In this document: piece after piece, positions 15,843 to 24,364 of the stretch | How the letters are laid out: each line of letters begins with the position of its first letter | Numbering within the stretch: position 1 is the first letter of the stretch | Assembly: GCF_002250625.1 (NCBI RefSeq) | Contig: NZ_NMVQ01000046.1 | Location: 62,001-126,000 of the forward strand | Direction: 5' to 3' | DNA: 64,000 nt | Source: Enemella dayhoffiae | Lineage (GTDB): Bacteria > Actinomycetota > Actinomycetes > Propionibacteriales > Propionibacteriaceae | Translations under genes and position numbers: made by a program | The notes under the pieces: model-generated | Seen by the model: the letters and a program-made list of their open reading frames with translations, nothing else | Databases searched by the model: none | Told to the model about the DNA's origin: nothing

Positions 15843-17708
15843 GTGGCAGGCAGGATCAACGAGGAGGACGTGGCGGAGGTACGCAGCCGTGCCCGGATCG
15901 AAGAGGTGGTCGGTCAGGTCGTGGCGCTGCGCAACGCCGGCGGCGGTTCCCTCAAGGGGCTGTGCCCGTTCCACGACGAGAAGACGCCCAGCTTCCAGGT
16001 GACCCCGAGCAAGGGGTTCTACTACTGCTTCGGCTGCTCCGAGGGCGGTGACGTGATCACCTTCTTGATGAAGCACGACAACCTGTCCTTCAGCGAGGCC
16101 GTGGAAAACCTGGCCGACCGGGTCGGCGTACAACTGCGTCATGTGGACGGCCCCGGCGCCCCCCGGGCCGAACCCGGCCTGCGCACCCGCATCCTGGAGG
16201 CGAACGCCGCCGCTGCCGACTTCTTCTCCGACCAACTGACCAGCCCGGACGCCCTGGCCGGACGACAATTCCTTGCCCAGCGAGGATTCGACCGGTCGGC
16301 GGCCGAGCACTTCGGCATCGGCTGGGCCCCGCGCGGCGGCAAGGAGCTGCAGCGATTCCTGCAGGGCAAGGGATTCTCCCGATCCGACCTGGTGAAGGCG
16401 GGGCTGGCCCGGGAGTCCGGCTGGGACTTCTTCCAGGGTCGGCTGCTGTGGCCGATCCGGGACTCCTCCAAGCAGGTGGTCGGCTTCGGCGCGCGCCGCA
16501 TCTTCGACGACGACCGGATGCCGGCGAAATATCTCAACACCCCGGAAACCCCGGTCTACAAGAAATCCCACGTGCTCTACGGTCTCGACCTGGCCCGCCA
16601 GCAGATCGGCAAGAAGGCCCAGGCGGTGGTGGTCGAGGGCTACACCGACGTGATGGCCGCACACCTGGCCGGGGTGGACACCGCGGTCGCCTCCTGCGGC
16701 ACCGCCTTCGGCGAGGACCACGCGCGCACCCTGCAGCGGCTGATGGGCGGCGACGCGTTCACCGGCGAGATCATCTTCACCTTCGACGGTGACGCCGCCG
16801 GCCAGGCCGCGGCGCTCAAGGTGTTCAACTTCGACCAGAAGTTCATCTCCCAGACCTACGTGGCGATCGAACCCACCGGCCTTGACCCGTGCGACCTGCG
16901 GCTCGCCCACGGTGAGGCCGCGGTGCGGGAGCTGGTGGCACGCCGGGTGCCGCTCTATCGGTTCGTGATGAGCAACGTGTTGTCCAAGTTTGACCTCGAC
17001 CGGGCCGACGGGCGGCTCGGGGCGCTGCGCGCCGCGGCACCGCTGGTCTCCTCGATCCGCGACACCTCGCTGGTGTCCGGCTATGCCCGCGAGCTGGCCG
17101 GGATGATCGGCATGGACGTCGACGAGGTACGCCGTGAGCTCGCCCGCGCCGCCGACCGGCGTCGCCGCGGCGAGGCCGAGCCGGAGCTGCCGACCGAACC
17201 GGCCGAAACCCCACGTCAGCAGGGAATGCCGTGGCCCGACCCACGCGAACGACGCCTCGTGGTGGAGCGGGACACCGTCAAGCTGCTGCTGCAGCATCCC
17301 GCGCTGTTCGGCGATTCCTGGCTGCGGCTGCGGCCCGAGGACTTCACGCATCCGGCGTACGCCGCGGTGCTGGGGGCCTGCCACCAGGCCACCGAACAGC
17401 AGCAGTCCGGGGTCGACTGGAGCCAGCGGGTGCGCGAGGCGGCCAGCTCTCCCGAGCTGGCGCAGCTGGTGGTGGCGCTGTCGGTGGAACCGCTGCTGCA
17501 CGAACCAGACCAGGACTACGTCGCGGCCTATCTGGCCAAGCTGCAGCTGCTCACCGCCAACCGGCAGATCGCCGACCTGAAGTCGCGGCTGCAGCGCACC
17601 AACCCGGTCGAGCAGCAACCGGTCTACAACCAGATGTTCGCCAAGCTGCTGTCGCTGGAGACCGAGCGCAAGGAACTGCAGGCGCGCACGCTGGGTGTCA
17701 ACGACTGA
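15843..17708 (+). CDS. dnaG: DNA primase
   Basis: This 621-residue primase makes the RNA primers for DNA replication. The N-terminal zinc finger uses Cys41, His44, Cys62 and Cys65 (CPFH and CFGC). The TOPRIM core is clear with VVVEGYTDVMAAH and FTFDGDAAGQAA. The C-terminal helicase-binding part follows from about residue 470. It starts at GTG 15843; no strong ribosome site precedes it, but the zinc-finger N-terminus is complete from there. A sigma-70 gene follows at 130 bp on the same strand, recalling the dnaG-rpoD order of many bacteria. Confidence 0.97.
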   Translation: MAGRINEEDVAEVRSRARIEEVVGQVVALRNAGGGSLKGLCPFHDEKTPSFQVTPSKGFYYCFGCSEGGDVITFLMKHDNLSFSEAVENLADRVGVQLRHVDGPGAPRAEPGLRTRILEANAAAADFFSDQLTSPDALAGRQFLAQRGFDRSAAEHFGIGWAPRGGKELQRFLQGKGFSRSDLVKAGLARESGWDFFQGRLLWPIRDSSKQVVGFGARRIFDDDRMPAKYLNTPETPVYKKSHVLYGLDLARQQIGKKAQAVVVEGYTDVMAAHLAGVDTAVASCGTAFGEDHARTLQRLMGGDAFTGEIIFTFDGDAAGQAAALKVFNFDQKFISQTYVAIEPTGLDPCDLRLAHGEAAVRELVARRVPLYRFVMSNVLSKFDLDRADGRLGALRAAAPLVSSIRDTSLVSGYARELAGMIGMDVDEVRRELARAADRRRRGEAEPELPTEPAETPRQQGMPWPDPRERRLVVERDTVKLLLQHPALFGDSWLRLRPEDFTHPAYAAVLGACHQATEQQQSGVDWSQRVREAASSPELAQLVVALSVEPLLHEPDQDYVAAYLAKLQLLTANRQIADLKSRLQRTNPVEQQPVYNQMFAKLLSLETERKELQARTLGVND

Positions 17709-17837
17709 GCCGGTCGGGGAGGCCCCCGGGGCGGGGTCGATGTCACCGAGGGTGGGGATCCGGTGTCGTCCGAATGATGACTCCACAACCGGACCGAGGC
17801 GGCGTCCGATCGCTCGATCGTGGCCCATCGTGAAGGC

Positions 17838-18674
17838 ATGGAGATCACACGGCTGAGGTCGGGACGGCTGCTGGATGCGGCCGAGGAGCGCGAGTTGGCG
17901 TACCGCATCGAGGTGGGGGTGTACGCCGCAGCGCTGCGCTCGGCGGGCGGGCACCCGAGGGTCGGTGAGGTCGAACTGACCGAGCTGGAACGGCTGGGTG
18001 CCGAGGCCTGGGACCGGTTCCTGCTGGCCAACCTGCGGCTGGTGTCGATGGTGTCGCGGGCGACGGCCCGGGGGACCGGTCACCAGGAACCCGACCTGTT
18101 CCAGGAGGGGTGCGCGGGGCTGGCGCAGGCGTTGCGACGGTTCGATCCCCGGGCGGGGGTGCGTTTCGCCACCTATGCGCTGCCGTGGATCCGCTCGTCG
18201 GTCGCGCGGGCCATCGAGCGCCAGCTCGGAGAGCCGGACCAGGAGCGCCGGCACCAGGCCCGCCGGGCGTGGTGGCGGCTGGCCCAGCAGCTGTCACGCG
18301 AACCCACGGCGGTCGAGGTGGCCGCCGACCTGGGCCAGGACTCGGTGCGGGTGGCCCGGGCGCTGCACGCGGATCACGGGGTGGTGCTGTTCGACGACAC
18401 CACCTGGCGGGAGCCGTCGGACGAGGCCGCCCAGGCGCGGCTGGCGGCCGTGCTGCAGCACCGGGTGCCGGTCAAGCGGTGGCTGGCCACCCTGCCCCGG
18501 CTGGAGAGCGAGGTGATCTGGCTGCGGTTCGGCTTTGCCGGCGGTCCGCACGGGTACGCCGAGGTCGGGCGCCAGTTGCGGCTGCAGCCCAATCGGGTAC
18601 GCCGGCTGGAGGCGCGCGCGTTGGACCGGCTGCGAGAGCTGTGCCACACCGACGACCTGCCGATGGCGGTCTGA
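17838..18674 (+). CDS. Divergent sigma-70 family RNA polymerase sigma factor
   Basis: This 278-residue sigma factor has region 2 with NLRLVSMVSRATARG, DLFQEGCAGLAQALRRFDP and FATYALPWIRSSVARAIE. A region-3-like segment is REPTAVEVAADLGQD. Region 4 has SEVIWLRFGFAGG and ends in VRRLEARALDRLREL. It lacks the long N-terminus of a housekeeping sigma and is shorter than SigB-type factors, so it is probably an alternative (group 2 or 3) factor. The ATG at 17838 is preceded by AAGG but with only one base between; GTG 17820 in frame is an alternative. It lies directly behind dnaG on the same strand. What it controls is unknown. Confidence 0.85.
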   Translation: MEITRLRSGRLLDAAEERELAYRIEVGVYAAALRSAGGHPRVGEVELTELERLGAEAWDRFLLANLRLVSMVSRATARGTGHQEPDLFQEGCAGLAQALRRFDPRAGVRFATYALPWIRSSVARAIERQLGEPDQERRHQARRAWWRLAQQLSREPTAVEVAADLGQDSVRVARALHADHGVVLFDDTTWREPSDEAAQARLAAVLQHRVPVKRWLATLPRLESEVIWLRFGFAGGPHGYAEVGRQLRLQPNRVRRLEARALDRLRELCHTDDLPMAV

Positions 18675-18717
18675 CGGGTTGGTCGTGGCCTGCTGGAGGG
18701 GGTGGCAGGATGACCGC

Positions 18718-19245
18718 ATGGTCCTGTTCCGCCGGCACCGCACGAGCCTCGACCCGACCACCCGCGAGACCCTCGCACAGGCGTACGCCGAACGCTTCGG
18801 CCGGGCGATCGGCCGGCCGATCACCGCCACCCGAACCGACGGGTGCTGGTGTGTGCTGCTGCCGGACGCGCTGGCCGAGGAACGTGCAGACGGCTGGCGG
18901 TTCGTGGGGTGGCACGAGGTCGACCGCGGTGGCTGGAACTCCCAGAACAACGAGCTGCGCTGGGAACTGGTCGACGGCCGCCGCGGGGCGGTGGTGCTCG
19001 ACGAGCCGGGGCGGCTGCCCGAGGTGTTCGCCGAGCGGGTGGCGGCCAGCATCGTCGTGCAGCAGCACATCGACCTGCCCGACTCCCGCGAAGGGGCGGT
19101 GATCAGCGCCCGACGCGACCTGGGTGACCGCGCGGCGGGACTGCTGTGGCGTACCAGACGCGGTCGCGGCACCCCCGACACCGCGGAGGTCAGGGCGCGG
19201 CTCGCGGCCGAGATCGAGCGGCTGCAAACCGATTACGACTTTTGA
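18718..19245 (+). CDS. Conserved actinobacterial hypothetical protein
   Basis: I do not recognise a named family for this 175-residue protein. It has no signal peptide and no membrane segment. Two Trp-rich stretches stand out (TDGCWCVLLPD and WRFVGWHEVDRGGWNSQNNE), and a basic C-terminus rich in Arg and Glu (RAGLLWRTRRGRGT) follows. The composition suggests a soluble protein. The ATG at 18718 is preceded by AGG at about nine bases. It lies 43 bp behind the sigma factor on the same strand and 37 bp before tRNA-Asn. Confidence 0.7.
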   Translation: MVLFRRHRTSLDPTTRETLAQAYAERFGRAIGRPITATRTDGCWCVLLPDALAEERADGWRFVGWHEVDRGGWNSQNNELRWELVDGRRGAVVLDEPGRLPEVFAERVAASIVVQQHIDLPDSREGAVISARRDLGDRAAGLLWRTRRGRGTPDTAEVRARLAAEIERLQTDYDF

Positions 19246-19282
19246 CCCGACACTGCTAGAGTTATCAACCGCGCCGCGGCGT

Positions 19283-19355
19283 TCCCCCGTAGCTCAATTG
19301 GCAGAGCATTCGACTGTTAATCGAAGGGTTACTGGTTCGAGTCCAGTCGGGGGAG
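19283..19355 (+). tRNA. tRNA-Asn (GTT)
   Basis: A 73-base cloverleaf: acceptor stem TCCCCCG pairs with CGGGGGA (19348-19354), discriminator G. The D-arm is TAGCTCAATTGGCAGAGCA, the anticodon loop CTGTTAA has anticodon GTT at 19316-19318, and the T-arm contains GGTTCGAGTCC. The CCA end is not encoded. A strong terminator follows. Confidence 0.97.
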
Positions 19356-19365
19356 CCAACCCCAC

Positions 19366-19405
19366 AAGCTCCTGACAAGGTGAAACCGGTCAGGAGCTTT
19401 TGCTT
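19366..19405 (+). terminator. Rho-independent terminator after tRNA-Asn
   Basis: AAGCTCCTGAC (19366-19376) pairs perfectly with GTCAGGAGCTT (19389-19399) around a 12-base loop, and the stem runs into TTTTGCTTT. This is the best classical terminator in the window and ends the tRNA-Asn transcript. Confidence 0.9.
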
Positions 19406-19476
19406 TCCCCGAGTCCCGCACGATTCGGGGTGCTCCCCGACGGCCCTACGATCGAGGCAGAGTCTTGGGGGGCGGC

Positions 19477-20181
19477 ATGTGGGACAGCGAGATTATCGGC
19501 GCGATCATCGGACCGCTGCTGACCGGGTTGCTGGCGTTGATCGCCTACACCGTGCGCGAGCAGCTGTCGGTCCGCCGCTGGGACGACGAGCGGGACCGGG
19601 CACTCACCAAGGCGACCAACGAGGTCCGCTACATCGACACCTGGCTGTCCGCGCTGAACCGGTTGCCCGACAGCGACCCGGAGCGCGAGGTCAAACTGCA
19701 GCGCGCCCTGCTCGACCTCGAGCGCAGCTATCAGGTGATGTCCTCGGACCTGGCGGACGACGGGCCCCGCCCGCGCACCCGCACCCTTGGCGAGCACGTC
19801 CGCCACCTGCTGCTGCTCGACCTGCGCAAGACCTTCCCCAAGGTGCTGCGGGTCTTCTTCTATCTGTTCGCGCTGATGGGGCTGCTGTGGACCGCCGCGA
19901 TCATCTCGGTCTTCGACTCGGGCAGCGAGCAGGGCCTCGGGCTGGAGATCACCGGGTCCGCGATCATCACCGTGCTCGGCTTCCTGCCCGCGCTGCTGGT
20001 CGGCATCTGGGCCCGGGCCGCTGACCGGGACAAGGTCCGCCCGCAGCCGGGCGTACCGCCGCCACCGAGTGGACTCCCACCCAGCGCTCTCCCGCAGGGT
20101 CCGTTCGCCGGTTATGGTCCGCGGCCGGGGGCCGGGCCGGATCCGTGGTCCGGACCATCCCAGCAGGAGTGGCTGCGCTAA
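19477..20181 (+). CDS. Hypothetical membrane protein with N-terminal anchor and two central spans
   Basis: This 234-residue protein has no family I recognise. A short N-terminal hydrophobic segment (IIGAIIGPLLTGLLALIAYT) is followed by a charged, helical, probably coiled stretch to about residue 125. Two further spans follow (VFFYLFALMGLLWTAAIISV and ITGSAIITVLGFLPALLVGI). The C-terminal 45 residues are Pro/Gly-rich and probably disordered. The ATG at 19477 has GGGGGG upstream; TTG 19465 in frame is possible. It stands 11 bp before the Rieske ferredoxin gene, close enough for one transcript, but no functional link is evident. Confidence 0.72.
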   Translation: MWDSEIIGAIIGPLLTGLLALIAYTVREQLSVRRWDDERDRALTKATNEVRYIDTWLSALNRLPDSDPEREVKLQRALLDLERSYQVMSSDLADDGPRPRTRTLGEHVRHLLLLDLRKTFPKVLRVFFYLFALMGLLWTAAIISVFDSGSEQGLGLEITGSAIITVLGFLPALLVGIWARAADRDKVRPQPGVPPPPSGLPPSALPQGPFAGYGPRPGAGPDPWSGPSQQEWLR

Positions 20182-20191
20182 CCTGCGGGTC

Positions 20192-20545
20192 ATGTCCGAA
20201 CCCGTGAAGATCGCCGAGGTCGCCGACGTCGAACCCGGCCAGGCCGTGCAGATCGATCACCGGATGGCCGGGACCGGGGACAACCTGTGCCTGGCGCGCA
20301 CGGAGTCGGGGGAGTTCTTCGCGGTGGACAACACCTGCACCCATTCGCTGGCGTGGCTCGCCGACGGCTGGGTCGAGGGGGACACCATCGAGTGCCCGGT
20401 GCACGCCGCCGCCTTCTGCCTGCGCACCGGCGAGGCGCTCACCCTGCCCGCCTCGGAGCCGGTCCGGGCCTACCAGGTGGAGGTCCGCGGCAGCGAGGTC
20501 TGGCTGGTCGGGCTCAGGCCCGGTGCTGCCGGCGACGCGCCCTGA
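20192..20545 (+). CDS. Rieske-type [2Fe-2S] ferredoxin of a ring-hydroxylating oxygenase
   Basis: This 117-residue soluble ferredoxin has the Rieske ligands CTH and CPVH (CTHSLAWLADGWVEGD, then ECPVHAAAF). It resembles the ferredoxin components that feed electrons to aromatic-ring dioxygenases such as HcaC or BphA3. No oxygenase or reductase subunit lies in this window, so its partner must be elsewhere. Its 3' end overlaps the convergent IclR gene by 32 bp. Location beside the second aromatic block supports an aromatic role, but other Rieske uses remain possible. Confidence 0.87.
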   Translation: MSEPVKIAEVADVEPGQAVQIDHRMAGTGDNLCLARTESGEFFAVDNTCTHSLAWLADGWVEGDTIECPVHAAAFCLRTGEALTLPASEPVRAYQVEVRGSEVWLVGLRPGAAGDAP

Positions 20546-21302
20546 GCCTGGCGGCGTACGCCTGGGACGCCTTCGCGCACACCTCGCGCAGCGCGTTCGC
20601 CTGGGTCCGCGGGTCGAAGTGCTGGGTCGGTCCGGACACCGACATGGCCGCCACCGGGACTCCGGTCGGCCCGAGGACGGGTGCGGCCACGCAGTTCAGC
20701 CCCAGCCGCACCTCCCCGCGGTCGAAGGCGATGCCGGCCTCGCGAATCCAGGCCAGCTCGGCCCGCAACTCGTCGGCATCGGTCACCGTGTGCTCGGTCC
20801 ACGCCGGCAGCTCCTCGGCGAGCACCTCCTCCACCAGATCGGGGGCGTGACTCAGCAACACCTTGCCCACGGCGGTGCAGTAGGCCGGGATGCGGCCGCC
20901 GATGCGGGAGGGGGAGGGCACGCGGTGCAGGCCGTGCAGCTTGTTCAGATAGACCACGTCGCTGCCCTCGAGCATGGCCAGGTGCACGGTCTGCCGGGTC
21001 CGCTCATAGAGGTGCGCCAGAAACGGGGTGAGCACGTCGCGGATCTGCTCGACCTCGGGCAGCGTCACCGGCGCGGTCAGCTCGGTCAGCAGCGGCCCCA
21101 GTCGATAGTTGCTGCCCGCCCGCTCCACGGCACCGTTGCGCTCGAGCATGCCCAGCACCCGGAAGGCGGTGGACTTGGAGAGGTCGGTACGCCGGGCCAG
21201 CTCGCTGACCCCCACGCCGGATCCGGCGTCCTTGCCGAACGCGCCCAGCAGGGCGAGGGCCTTGTCGACAGCGGTGCGGCTGTCGCGGCTGTTGGTGGTC
21301 AT
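20514..21302 (-). CDS. IclR family transcriptional regulator
   Basis: This 262-residue regulator has a winged helix with GVSELARRTDLSKSTAFRVL (about residues 30-50) and an IclR effector domain containing RIGGRIPAYCTAVGKVLLSH and GPTGVPVAAMSVSGP. I chose the ATG at 21302; TTG 21311 is in frame. It lies downstream, on the same strand, of the transporter/cyclodeaminase remnant and the lower meta-pathway operon. It is the second IclR gene in the window and a plausible controller of those genes. Its end overlaps the Rieske ferredoxin gene. Confidence 0.92.
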   Translation of the reverse strand: MTTNSRDSRTAVDKALALLGAFGKDAGSGVGVSELARRTDLSKSTAFRVLGMLERNGAVERAGSNYRLGPLLTELTAPVTLPEVEQIRDVLTPFLAHLYERTRQTVHLAMLEGSDVVYLNKLHGLHRVPSPSRIGGRIPAYCTAVGKVLLSHAPDLVEEVLAEELPAWTEHTVTDADELRAELAWIREAGIAFDRGEVRLGLNCVAAPVLGPTGVPVAAMSVSGPTQHFDPRTQANALREVCAKASQAYAARLRARRRQHRA

Positions 21303-21329
21303 CGTGCTCAATTCGTCGGCAGGGAGGTC

Positions 21330-21770
21330 AGTCTAACCCTGCACCCGCCGCTGCGGCCTCGGCAATCACCACGTCCTGCCAGGACATCCCGACGGTCTTG
21401 AACACGTTGGGCCGGTCGGTGGCCCGCGGCACCCCTCCCGGTGGCGAGCTCCGCCATCGTGCGCAGGTCGTCCTCGGCCAGCTGCCCCTCGGCGATCTCC
21501 AGCACCACGTCACCGGCCTCGCGCAGCGGTCACCGGCCTCGCGCAGCGGTCACCGGCCTCGCGCAGCGCGGTCGCGCGGTCCTCGACCACCACCAGCGAG
21601 CGGCCGACCAGCGAACCGTCCAGCTCGCGCTGGTCAGGGAAGTGCGAGCCCATCGCGACCACACAGGCCCCGTCGCCGACCCAGTCGCCGTCGAACAGCG
21701 GGGTGGGTGCGGAGGTGCAGCACAGCACCACCTGGCTGGCCCGGACCGCCCGTTCCACATCGAACAGATG
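21330..21770 (-). pseudogene. Ornithine cyclodeaminase/mu-crystallin family remnant (C-terminal half)
   Basis: Reading leftwards from 21770, RAVRASQVVLCCTSAPTPLF, GDWVGDGACVVAMGSHFPDQ and RELDGSLVGRSLVVVEDRAT match the NAD-binding half of the ornithine cyclodeaminase family. After a 20 bp tandem repeat (21511-21570) the frame changes, and RGVPRATDRPNVFKTVGMSW then QDVVIAEAAAAGAGLD ends the family-like sequence near 21330. The N-terminal half is missing. The reading frame is open across the junction into the transporter remnant upstream, so the two genes have been joined by deletion. Not functional as read. Confidence 0.82.
21511..21570. repeat. 20 bp tandem repeat, three copies
   Basis: The unit CACCGGCCTCGCGCAGCGGT occurs at 21511-21530 and 21531-21550, and its first 17 bases again at 21551-21567. 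Two extra 20 bp copies add 40 bases, which is not a multiple of three and so shifts the frame of the cyclodeaminase remnant in which it lies. Confidence 0.95.
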
Positions 21771-22134
21771 GAGCAGGGCGGGGGAGGCGACGCCGATCGC
21801 GGCGTAGGTGGGCAGCAGGCCGATCGCCATCGTGGCGGCGCCCATGATCGACAGGGTCAGCACCAGGGTCTTCTAGCGCCCGATCCGGTCGCCGATGTGG
21901 GCGAACACGATCCCGCCGAAGGGCCGGAAGAAGAAGGTCAACGCGTTGCCGAACCAAGCGAGCATGATCGCCACGAACGGGTCGTCGGCGGGGAAGAAGT
22001 AGTTGTTGAAGATCAGCGGCGCGACCGTGGGCATAGAGCAGGAAGTCGCACCACTCGATCGCGCTGCCCACCAGAGAGCCGACCAGGACGCGTCGGTGGG
22101 TGGGCGGGGTCGCGACCGGGACTGCCTGGCTCAT
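21771..22134 (-). pseudogene. MHS-family MFS transporter remnant (N-terminal part)
   Basis: From the ATG at 22134 the reading MSQAVPVATPPTHRRVLVGS and GSAIEWCDFLLYA is the start of a metabolite:proton symporter. A frameshift follows. The next frame reads PTVAPLIFNNYFFPADDPFV, AIMLAWFGNALTFFFRPFGG, IVFAHIGDRIGR, a TAG stop, then KTLVLTLSIMGAATMAIGLL. The match ends at about residue 120 of a protein that is normally over 420 residues long, where it joins the cyclodeaminase remnant. Such transporters often import aromatic acids, which fits the surrounding genes. Confidence 0.85.
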
Positions 22135-22220
22135 GATCCTCCTGGTTCTGGGTGGGCCAGTCACTCCAGCGGGCGTACGCCACAGCGGCCCGGTCCCCGT
22201 GTGGGGACCGGGCCGCTCCG

Positions 22221-22258
22221 GGCTTCGACAGGCTCAGCCAGCGTCGACAGGCTCAGCC
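22221..22258. repeat. Two copies of the dispersed GAGCCTGTCGAAG repeat
   Basis: GGCTTCGACAGGCTCAGCC (22221-22239) and a shorter GCGTCGACAGGCTCAGCC (22241-22258) are reverse-strand copies of the dispersed repeat. They lie just after the aldolase stop, between the aldolase operon and the transporter remnant. Confidence 0.85.
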
Positions 22259-22262
22259 AGCG

Positions 22263-23354
22263 TCAGGCGTCCTGACCGGCGTTGGCCATGGCCACGGCGA
22301 CGTCGATGATCATGTCCTCCTGGCCACCGACGTAGCGCCGCCGGCCGATCTCCTCGAGGATCTCGGTGATCGGCACGTTGTAGCGCTCGGCGGCCCGCTC
22401 CGCGTGGAACAGGAAGGAGTTGTAGACCCCCGCCTTCCCCTGGATGATCGACGCGCGGTCCATGATCGGCAGCCGCGGGATGATCGGGCGCATCACGTCG
22501 TCGGAGGCGCTGAGGATCTTCTTCAGGTCCACCCCGGTCTCGATGCCGAGCCGCTCGAAGGCGGCGATCAGCACCTCGGTCGGGGAGTTGCCGGCACCGG
22601 CGCCCATTGCGCACAGCGAACCGTCGATCTGGGTCGCCCCGGCCCGCACCGCCAGCACCGAGTTGGCCACGCCGAAGCTGAGGTTCTGGTGGCCGTGGTA
22701 GCCGATCTCGGCCTCGTCACCGATCTCCTGCTTGATCGCGGTGACCCGGTCGGACACGTCCTCCAGGATCAGCGCGCCGGCCGAGTCGACGACGTAGACG
22801 TTCTGGCAGCCGGCGTCGACCATGATCCGGGCCTGCTTGGCCAGCCCCTCGGGGTCGATCATGTGCGACAGCATCAGGAAGCCGACGGTCTCCAGGCCCA
22901 GGTTTCGGGCCTCGTTGAAGTGCTGGATCGACACGTCGGCCTCGGTGCAGTGGGTGGCGATGCGGATCATGTCGATGCCGCGTTCCTTCGCCTCCTTCAT
23001 GTCGTGCACCGTGCCCAGGCCCGGCAGCATCAACGCGGCCACCTTGGCGTTCTTGACGGTGTCCCTCACCGCCGAGATGAGGTCCATCTCGTTGGTGCCG
23101 GAGAAGCCGTAGTTGAACGACGAGCCGGCCAGGCCGTCGCCGTGGGTCACTTCGATGATGGGCACGCCGGCCTCGTCCAGCGCCTTGGAGACGTCGGTGA
23201 CGTTCTCCTTGGTGTACTGGTGGCGGATCGCGTGCGACCCGTCGCGCAGGGTGGTGTCGGTGATCCGGACCTGGTGGGCCGGACGCTGGTCGCCGACGGC
23301 CTCGCCGTGGCCGGCGCCGTCGATCTGCTGCTGATCAGTCAGCTGCTGGCTCAT
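22263..23354 (-). CDS. dmpG: 4-hydroxy-2-oxovalerate aldolase
   Basis: This 363-residue HMGL-like TIM-barrel enzyme splits 4-hydroxy-2-oxovalerate into pyruvate and acetaldehyde. The divalent-metal site starts with [12 protein letters not shown], and [15 protein letters not shown] gives the His pair. [19 protein letters not shown] and the C-terminal dehydrogenase-contact region are present. The first 27 residues are Gln-rich and unusual. Its ATG overlaps the acetaldehyde dehydrogenase stop (ATGA, 4 bases). The two enzymes of this family form a complex that channels acetaldehyde. It is the third and last gene of the lower-pathway operon. Confidence 0.95.
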   Translation of the reverse strand: MSQQLTDQQQIDGAGHGEAVGDQRPAHQVRITDTTLRDGSHAIRHQYTKENVTDVSKALDEAGVPIIEVTHGDGLAGSSFNYGFSGTNEMDLISAVRDTVKNAKVAALMLPGLGTVHDMKEAKERGIDMIRIATHCTEADVSIQHFNEARNLGLETVGFLMLSHMIDPEGLAKQARIMVDAGCQNVYVVDSAGALILEDVSDRVTAIKQEIGDEAEIGYHGHQNLSFGVANSVLAVRAGATQIDGSLCAMGAGAGNSPTEVLIAAFERLGIETGVDLKKILSASDDVMRPIIPRLPIMDRASIIQGKAGVYNSFLFHAERAAERYNVPITEILEEIGRRRYVGGQEDMIIDVAVAMANAGQDA

Positions 23355-24319
23355 GCCTGCGCCCCTTCCTTGGCTGCGTGCTCCTCCATCCGCTGGACCA
23401 GCATGTCGCCGGTCCGCGCGGCGGCGGAGGTGATGATGTCGAGGTTGCCGGCATATTCGGGCAGATAGTCGGCGGCGCCGCGGACCTGCACCAGGCAGGT
23501 GACCCGGCCCCAGCCGTTCCACTCCGGACGGGCGTGGTCGAACTGCGGGTCGGCGGTGAGGGCGTACCCGGGGACGTAGTCCTGAACCGTCTTGACCATC
23601 TCGGCGATGGAGTCGCGGACCTTGTCCTGCAGCGCGCCCTCCTCGGCGGCCTCGGCGGGCAGGGAGCAATAGACAGTGTTGCGCATCATCAGCGGCGGCT
23701 CGGCCGGGTTGAGGATGATGATCGCCTTCCCGCGCTCGGCACCGCCGACGACCTCGAGCGCCTTGGAGGTGGTCTCGGTGAACTCGTCGATGTTGGCCCG
23801 GGTACCGGGGCCGGCCGACTTGGACGCGATCGAGGCGACGATCTCGGCGTACTCCACGGGAACCACCTGGGAGACGGCCGCGACCATCGGCGTGGTCGCC
23901 TGACCACCGCAGGTGATCATGTTGACGTTGTCGATGTCGGTCAGGCTGTCCAGGTTGACCGGCGGGCACAGGTAGGGCCCGACGGCGGCGGGGGTCAGGT
24001 CGATCGCCTTGATCCCGGCCTCCTTGTAGCGCGGCGCGTTGGCGCTGTGCGCCTTGGCGCTGGTGCACTCGAACACGAAATCGGGCAACCGGTCCTGCTT
24101 GAGCAGCCAGTCCACGCCCTCGGCCGACGCCTCCAGGCCGAGCCGCTTGGCGCGGGACAGGCCGTCCGAGGTGGGGTCGACGCCGATCATGTAGATCGGC
24201 TGGATCTGGGTGGAGCGGCGGAACAGCTTGAACATCAGGTCCGAGCCGATGTTGCCCGGTCCGACGATCGCTGCGGTGTACTTGCGGCCCGATGCGTCGG
24301 GCAACTGGGGGTCAGACAC
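23351..24319 (-). CDS. dmpF: Acetaldehyde dehydrogenase (acetylating)
   Basis: This 322-residue enzyme converts acetaldehyde, NAD+ and CoA to acetyl-CoA. The Rossmann start [20 protein letters not shown] and the nucleophilic Cys in [12 protein letters not shown] match the DmpF/BphJ family, as does the C-terminal [13 protein letters not shown]. It starts at GTG 24319 with AAGGA some 11 bases upstream. It is the middle gene of the operon, 45 bp after the hydratase and overlapping the aldolase start. It closes the meta-cleavage route to central metabolism. Confidence 0.95.
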   Translation of the reverse strand: MSDPQLPDASGRKYTAAIVGPGNIGSDLMFKLFRRSTQIQPIYMIGVDPTSDGLSRAKRLGLEASAEGVDWLLKQDRLPDFVFECTSAKAHSANAPRYKEAGIKAIDLTPAAVGPYLCPPVNLDSLTDIDNVNMITCGGQATTPMVAAVSQVVPVEYAEIVASIASKSAGPGTRANIDEFTETTSKALEVVGGAERGKAIIILNPAEPPLMMRNTVYCSLPAEAAEEGALQDKVRDSIAEMVKTVQDYVPGYALTADPQFDHARPEWNGWGRVTCLVQVRGAADYLPEYAGNLDIITSAAARTGDMLVQRMEEHAAKEGAQA

Positions 24320-24364
24320 GTGAAATCGTTTCCTTGTCTTGGTCGACGAGCCCGTCGGACGGGT

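Noticed and set aside
14811-18254. A 1147-codon open frame on the minus strand
   Set aside because: Only the last 296 codons (from 15701) are a real gene. The rest is antisense to dnaG and the sigma gene and has no domain signature.
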